Below, piece by piece: positions 39,201 to 45,200 of a stretch of DNA of 64,000 nucleotides. The position numbers and the translations under genes are program-made. Position 1 is the stretch's first letter; every line of letters begins with the position of its first letter. Source of the DNA: Symsagittifera roscoffensis (Eukaryota; Xenacoelomorpha; Acoela; Convolutidae); contig NC_087062.1 in the NCBI RefSeq assembly GCF_963678635.1, forward strand, positions 43,228,395 to 43,292,394, read 5' to 3'. The notes beneath the pieces are model-generated. The model was not told the origin of the DNA. It saw only the letters and a list, made by a program, of their open reading frames with translations, and ran no database searches.

Positions 39201-42200
39201 ATGGTCAATTTTTGTCAATTTTGTTTTTAGTTTTGTAGCATACACTCAGCGGAACAAAAACCACTGAGTATTGATATGCTACAAAACTAAAAGCAAAATT
39301 GACAAAAATTGATACGTCAAAGAAGCACTGACAAAAATAATTGAAATATTTATACCTCTGCACGCAATTCCCTAATTACCTCTGAAACCATCCTATATTG
39401 GGCACGTAACAAAATGGATTGATAATTGAGCAGACTGAAGTTCAGACAAAACGAGTTACTCGGAAAAACCTTAATTACGAATAATAAACATAGCCAACAG
39501 ACAGTTTGAAAAGAGTCTATGAACGCAATTAAAAACTGACTTTTTATTTTTAAAAATCTCAACTTTCGTATTTCAAAGAAATAAAAATAGATGCATTAAA
39601 AGCTCTATGTATTCTAGAGCGATTGATGACTGGCATTTTTCCAATAAAATTAACTTTACTTGAGAAAACTGGATCATTAGGTAAATTTTTATTTCGCTGA
39701 GAAATCGCGGGTAAATTTTTATTCCATTTTCGAAAGTAAAAGTCAATCACGTTTTTGGTGACCTTTTAAACTTCGCTCTTCGATAGTCGAGTTTGCCTTC
39801 CTTTGAACAAAAAATGAACTGAGCTTAAAAAGAAATCAAGAGTCAAACCGCGAAAAATCAAAATAGCAGACTCGAATTGAGCCAGAAAAATCTAAACGGG
39901 ATATTTGGCTGAGAACCGGTCGGGACTCGATCTATTTTACAATGCACCCAACTGCGCACCTGCAACTACCGCAAGCCTTGAAAGAAAACAGACAAAAACT
40001 TCGGAGGCAACAAGATTCGAACAACTGACCTCATAGGTAAAAAAGTTTACCCGATTTTAAGACACTTGCTCCTAGAATTGATATTTATTTTTGAAAAAAG
40101 CATTGTCCCCGATTTTAAGAGTTGTTCTTCCAAATGATATTATTTTTGAAAAACTGCATTGTTCCAAATTTTAAGACACTTGCTCTTACAAGTGATTTAT
40201 ATTTTTGAAAAACTGCTTGGTTACCAATTTTACGACACTTACTCTTAAAAATGATATTTACATTTGAAAGACTGCATAATGAGCAGCCTGAATTATAGCC
40301 AGAAGAAATTAAATTGCCAAACTTTGCAGCTAAGCCGATTTTTTCCCTTGCTCATTGTCGCTGCATGAAAACTTAATTTTCATCCTCGCACAATTCAGAC
40401 AAAGTTCTAAGAAATACGATTATTCGGGTAGAAAAGAAGTGGTTATGATCAACGATTCTAACTTGCCAGCCGATGCACTTTCACAAATTAAATTTGAACT
40501 TCAATGGCTCTTCTCAGGTTAATAACATAATTACAACTGACGTCAGACACGCTTAGCACAAGGAAATGTATTGCGACTTCACATGGTCCGAACAGACTCA
40601 AAACACTTAAGAGTGGTTCCGGAGTCTATGCCAACATGTCGGATATAAACAGCGGCAAAGCCATTTAAGCAATGACGCAAAACCCTACGCCGAGCTGCCT
40701 TGGACCACGTGGCTTGTTGACATTTTTGGTAATTCACTTGATAGCGTTGCGCAACCGTTAAATACTTAAGATCGTCGCAGCCTCTTAGCTCCCTGTGGAT
40801 TTAACAGGAACGTGACACACAAAAGGCAAATGCTCTAGGAAGGAAGGATGTTAACTCAATAGGCTCATCGCTTCCAATTGATTCCCGCCGTTCATTTTTG
40901 ATCTTTTTGTTAGATTTGGCCTTTAACGAGCGACGGGATATTTATAGTCCGGATCTAGCTGATGGCTCCCAGGGCGAAAACTCTGGTTCACACTGAAGGG
41001 AATCAGTTAAGGGGTAGACTAAAGTAGAAACACTTTGTAGTTGCTATTTTCGGCTTCGCAAGACCATCATAAATATACCAGTTGTCAAATCCTTTTTTTA
41101 AACTTCATCTTCACTACTTTTGATGACCAGAGGCTAAATTTGCCAGCTCTTGTCAATAAGATCAGAAAGCGTCACCAAGATTGCGCGCGTCTACAGCAAA
41201 CTTAGCACAACACCAACACGTAACTTCATTCACCAGTAAATTAGGCCTGAGCAAGATCTTATTTATCGCAAATTAACGTGTTCTAATTGATTTATCGAAA
41301 CTACAGAGCGAAAAAAAGGCGAACAATAAGCCCAAATCAATCAATACATACAAATTCATTTCAGTTCCCGAAGCGGTTGATTGGATTTCAACAGAACAAT
41401 AAAGCACTTATAATTCAATTCTCTCTGATGAAGTATGCTATGTGTCGTGCCACGCAACCTATACAGTACATATGTGACTCGAAACCTTATAAATTATTAC
41501 TTGTCTCAAAAATATGTAAAATTGCAACACTTTTTCTGGTCCTATTAGTTCTGAGTTCGGTTGTAACTCACGGCCAATTAACTCGTACCAACAAGCATCA
41601 GAGTTACTACCCTCGACAGTCCATTCGACCCTACCATTATTTGGGTTCACCAGGGGTCAACTACAGAAGCAGTCATCTGTTGAGGCCACCCTACTTCAGC
41701 TGGGCTGACTTGTACAAACAGAGAATGGCGTTGTGGCAGCAGCAGTTGAATAGTCACGTCCCCAGTACAAACTATGAGTCACACAGTAGACAGTTGTACA
41801 ATGGAACAGTGAGTTTAATCAATTCTGAGACTTATTTTACCACCTTCAATATACCTAAGACATCACAGCAAAATGGCCAATTTCTTTTTTTTTAAATGAA
41901 TTTTTTATTTTGGCATATTATGACTCGGATAGATACACTTTAACTCCAATAAAACGCCACGCTTGGTTGATATGGTTTCACCAAGAAGTCTAGAGACAAT
42001 TTCATTGTCGCAAGACTTGTGCTGGAATCTTCACAACTTCGAAAACGATTGAAGTTAAATTAAGTTGCTAGCGATAAAATCCGCAGGCAACAAATAAAAC
42101 GTTAATTACGGCTTTTGGTTGGCGAACCGCTCGGTGGATTCCAAGGAAAATGTGGATTTTAGTTGAACATGCGTTACCATGCTTGTTCTAAAATCCCATG

Positions 42201-45200
42201 CACTCTAGCTAGCTTAGCGAATTTACAAAACCGATATTAATTAAGACAGTAAAAAATGTTTCTTCAATATCATTCAAACACTCGATTCAAAAAGTAAAAA
42301 ACGTTTTTTTTCAGTGTCAGACGAATATCTGTCGAACATTTCCGGCTGGATTCTCAAGTGCGAGGTTCTCCAAGATACAGTGTAAATGCCAGGAGGGTAA
42401 AATATGCAAAACGATCTTCCTGTCCACGAAAAGAGAGGGACGTTGCGTGTCACCAGATTATAAACACCCGCAGGTTAGAACTAGAGTCACTGCGCTTTCG
42501 ACAAGACCGCAAGGCCCGTAGAAATTGACATCATTTTGTAATAATTTACATCCATTTTCGGCCAACGGCCCTAGATTTTTGCTAAAAAGCGCCTAGCGAC
42601 TGGTGGCAAAATATAATCTTTACAGCGGTTGGTTCCACCCCAGAAGGTCAATCAGGTCAACCTAATCTAGAAAACAGTAAGCAAATTATTATTTTTAAAT
42701 TCCGCCATCCTATGTCGGTTCCGTTTTTCTTCATAGGATGAAAAATAGTAATTGAAAAAATTGAGTTCCCATCGCACCCAAAACGAAAATTGAGTTTGAT
42801 TTTAGGAAGAAAACGACACTGAGTTATATCCCCATATGTCAAGGCTGCTTGCCGGAGTACCGTGAAAACATGCAGAGGCTGATATACAAATACGATATGA
42901 TTAAAGAAGACCAAAAATGCGATTGCTATTCGAGCACACCCCTAAAATGGGTTAAGTTAAGTGCTTTGAAGCACAGAACATCTGACGTGCTTCATAACAG
43001 CATAACTATACTGTGGAGCCAGCAACAAAATTGAAAGCAATTAATTTTCACAACAATACTTTTTATGTTCTATATATAACTTAATCAGCAGATCAGATAT
43101 CAACGTAAAATACAAGCATGTACGCCATCTCCTTAAGGATTTAATCTCTCTCCTTCCTCTTGGTACTATTAACACCAGACCTGTTCTCTTCTGTCAACAA
43201 AACATTTTTAAACAAAACTATTTTTAAAGGCACCTTGGGAAAATGATTTCAACTAAAAAATATTAGTGTTCAGCTAGTTTCGTCAATGATGTACCAGCGG
43301 CCCATAATTTCTTTTCGAAAAACTGCCGAAAACTAATTTTCGTTAAATTGCACAAAAATGCTTGTACACAGCTTCCTTCCTGAAAATGTCCAGTCCCCTT
43401 GATTATATATTAGCTGATTGCATTCAAATTATTCTAGAAAAAGTCTCAAGCTAGTTTGCAGAAAGCACCTGATCTAAAAGAATTGGTACCAGCTCTGCGA
43501 CCATGGATACGTAGCCAGCATGTGAACTCGCGTAACAGTAAAAAAAATACTTAAATAAGACTAAAACTTTCGTTTCCTAATTTTATTGAGGATTATTTTT
43601 CTATTTTCTGATGAAGAAGAGGCGAAACAAAAAGTAAACAGAAAATCATTAAAAAATCGAATCAAACGCATCTACACTTTCCTGTGTTTCTGATCTAACG
43701 GGAAGGATAATGCAGTTATTTTTTTCGAACTCCCAAAATTAATAGAAAATCATAAGAAATCGCAGCCCATTTTTTCTCTCCAATAAAACTTTATTTTGCA
43801 GTCCGAATTACGGATAAAAGGGCTTGTGATACCAAACTTGGTTAACTAATTTCTCTGTGCCATCTAAAATCTCCAAGTTGGTTAAGTTTTTTATCAGAAA
43901 AATTGTAAAAAACGATGACACTCAAAGAATGATAAGATTTAAGCTGGACACAGAAACACGCGCCACTTAGGTTAGCAAAAAGCTCGTAATATTACCCAAA
44001 AGTTTGCTGGTGTAGAAATTGTTCAAAATTATTTAATGAAACTGTTCAAAATTATTTAAAGAAATTGTTCAAAATTATTTAAAGAAACTAGGCAGTTGAA
44101 TCGAAAAAAAAAATGAAAACCGATAACGAACACTGTCATTATCTAAAAAAAGACACTTCGTCATCGTTTAAACTGCCGCAAATGCGGAGACCATTTCTGG
44201 AAAAATCTCAAAACTAATACTTTCAGACAGCGTTAAATTTGCAAAAAAAAATAAACCAGAAACGTTTCCCATAAAAACCTTTCCAAATCGGCCCAATTAT
44301 ATTCTTTCAAGTTTATTAGCCTCTTGTGCATTATTTTCAACACAGGCGAATTGCACTTCGCATGCACAAGCAAAAACATGACCGAACACGCTACTGGGAA
44401 AAACTGAATGAGTAAAACTTTGAGTCTACAAAATTTCTTAAGTGACGCACGCCAATTATGAGTCTACATAATTGCTAAGAGACGCAAGCCAATTATGGCG
44501 CATTAGCAGTACAAGTCAATTTGAAAAAAAAATTATCAGTTAACATGCCTCAATTTATAGAGCGGACGAATTTTAACTAATATACGAAAAAGTTCATTAA
44601 AAACGTCCGACCCTGCCGAGGTTCGAACCCCCTTATTTTGCTGCTGGTCTCCTTCCCTACCTCTACGCTAAAAAACCACGAAACCTTGAAGCTAAAGAGC
44701 TATTTGTAAAATAATAGTCTGTGTTAATATCCTTAGCATTGGCTGTACTTAATAACTGGATCAAAATGAACACTTTCAAAATGAACACATTTTGTGGCAA
44801 ACAATTGTATCGCAATAATATTTGCGACTTAATTGGAAAAAAAAAGAAAAATCATAATATAACACAAGCTAAGATTGAGCAAACACTTAGAAACCGGATA
44901 AAACATATGAACCACGAAGAACGAGAGCAAAAAACACTCAAGGAAAAGAACAAAAGGAAAATAAGGGAATTAAAATTCATATATATAGACAAAAAAATGC
45001 TAAAATCTTAAATTTCAAATGACAGTCAATAAGAATGAGCTTTCGGAAAAATTCGAAATAAGCCAAAAAGTGAATGACCATACCACTAGACAGTTGAAAA
45101 AATTTAAATGAGAGCACTTTCGAGATTTTTATATTTCCGCTTATAGCTCTTTGAATATGAAATTTTTATTTCTGTCCTATTTTTCGTAAAAACTAACCCA

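Noticed and set aside
36290-44690. Possible functional tRNA genes at 15.85, 22.45, 36.3 and 44.6 kb
   Set aside because: B-boxes are good but acceptor stems do not pair and the sequences run on into a shared SINE body, so they are retroposed tRNA-like heads.
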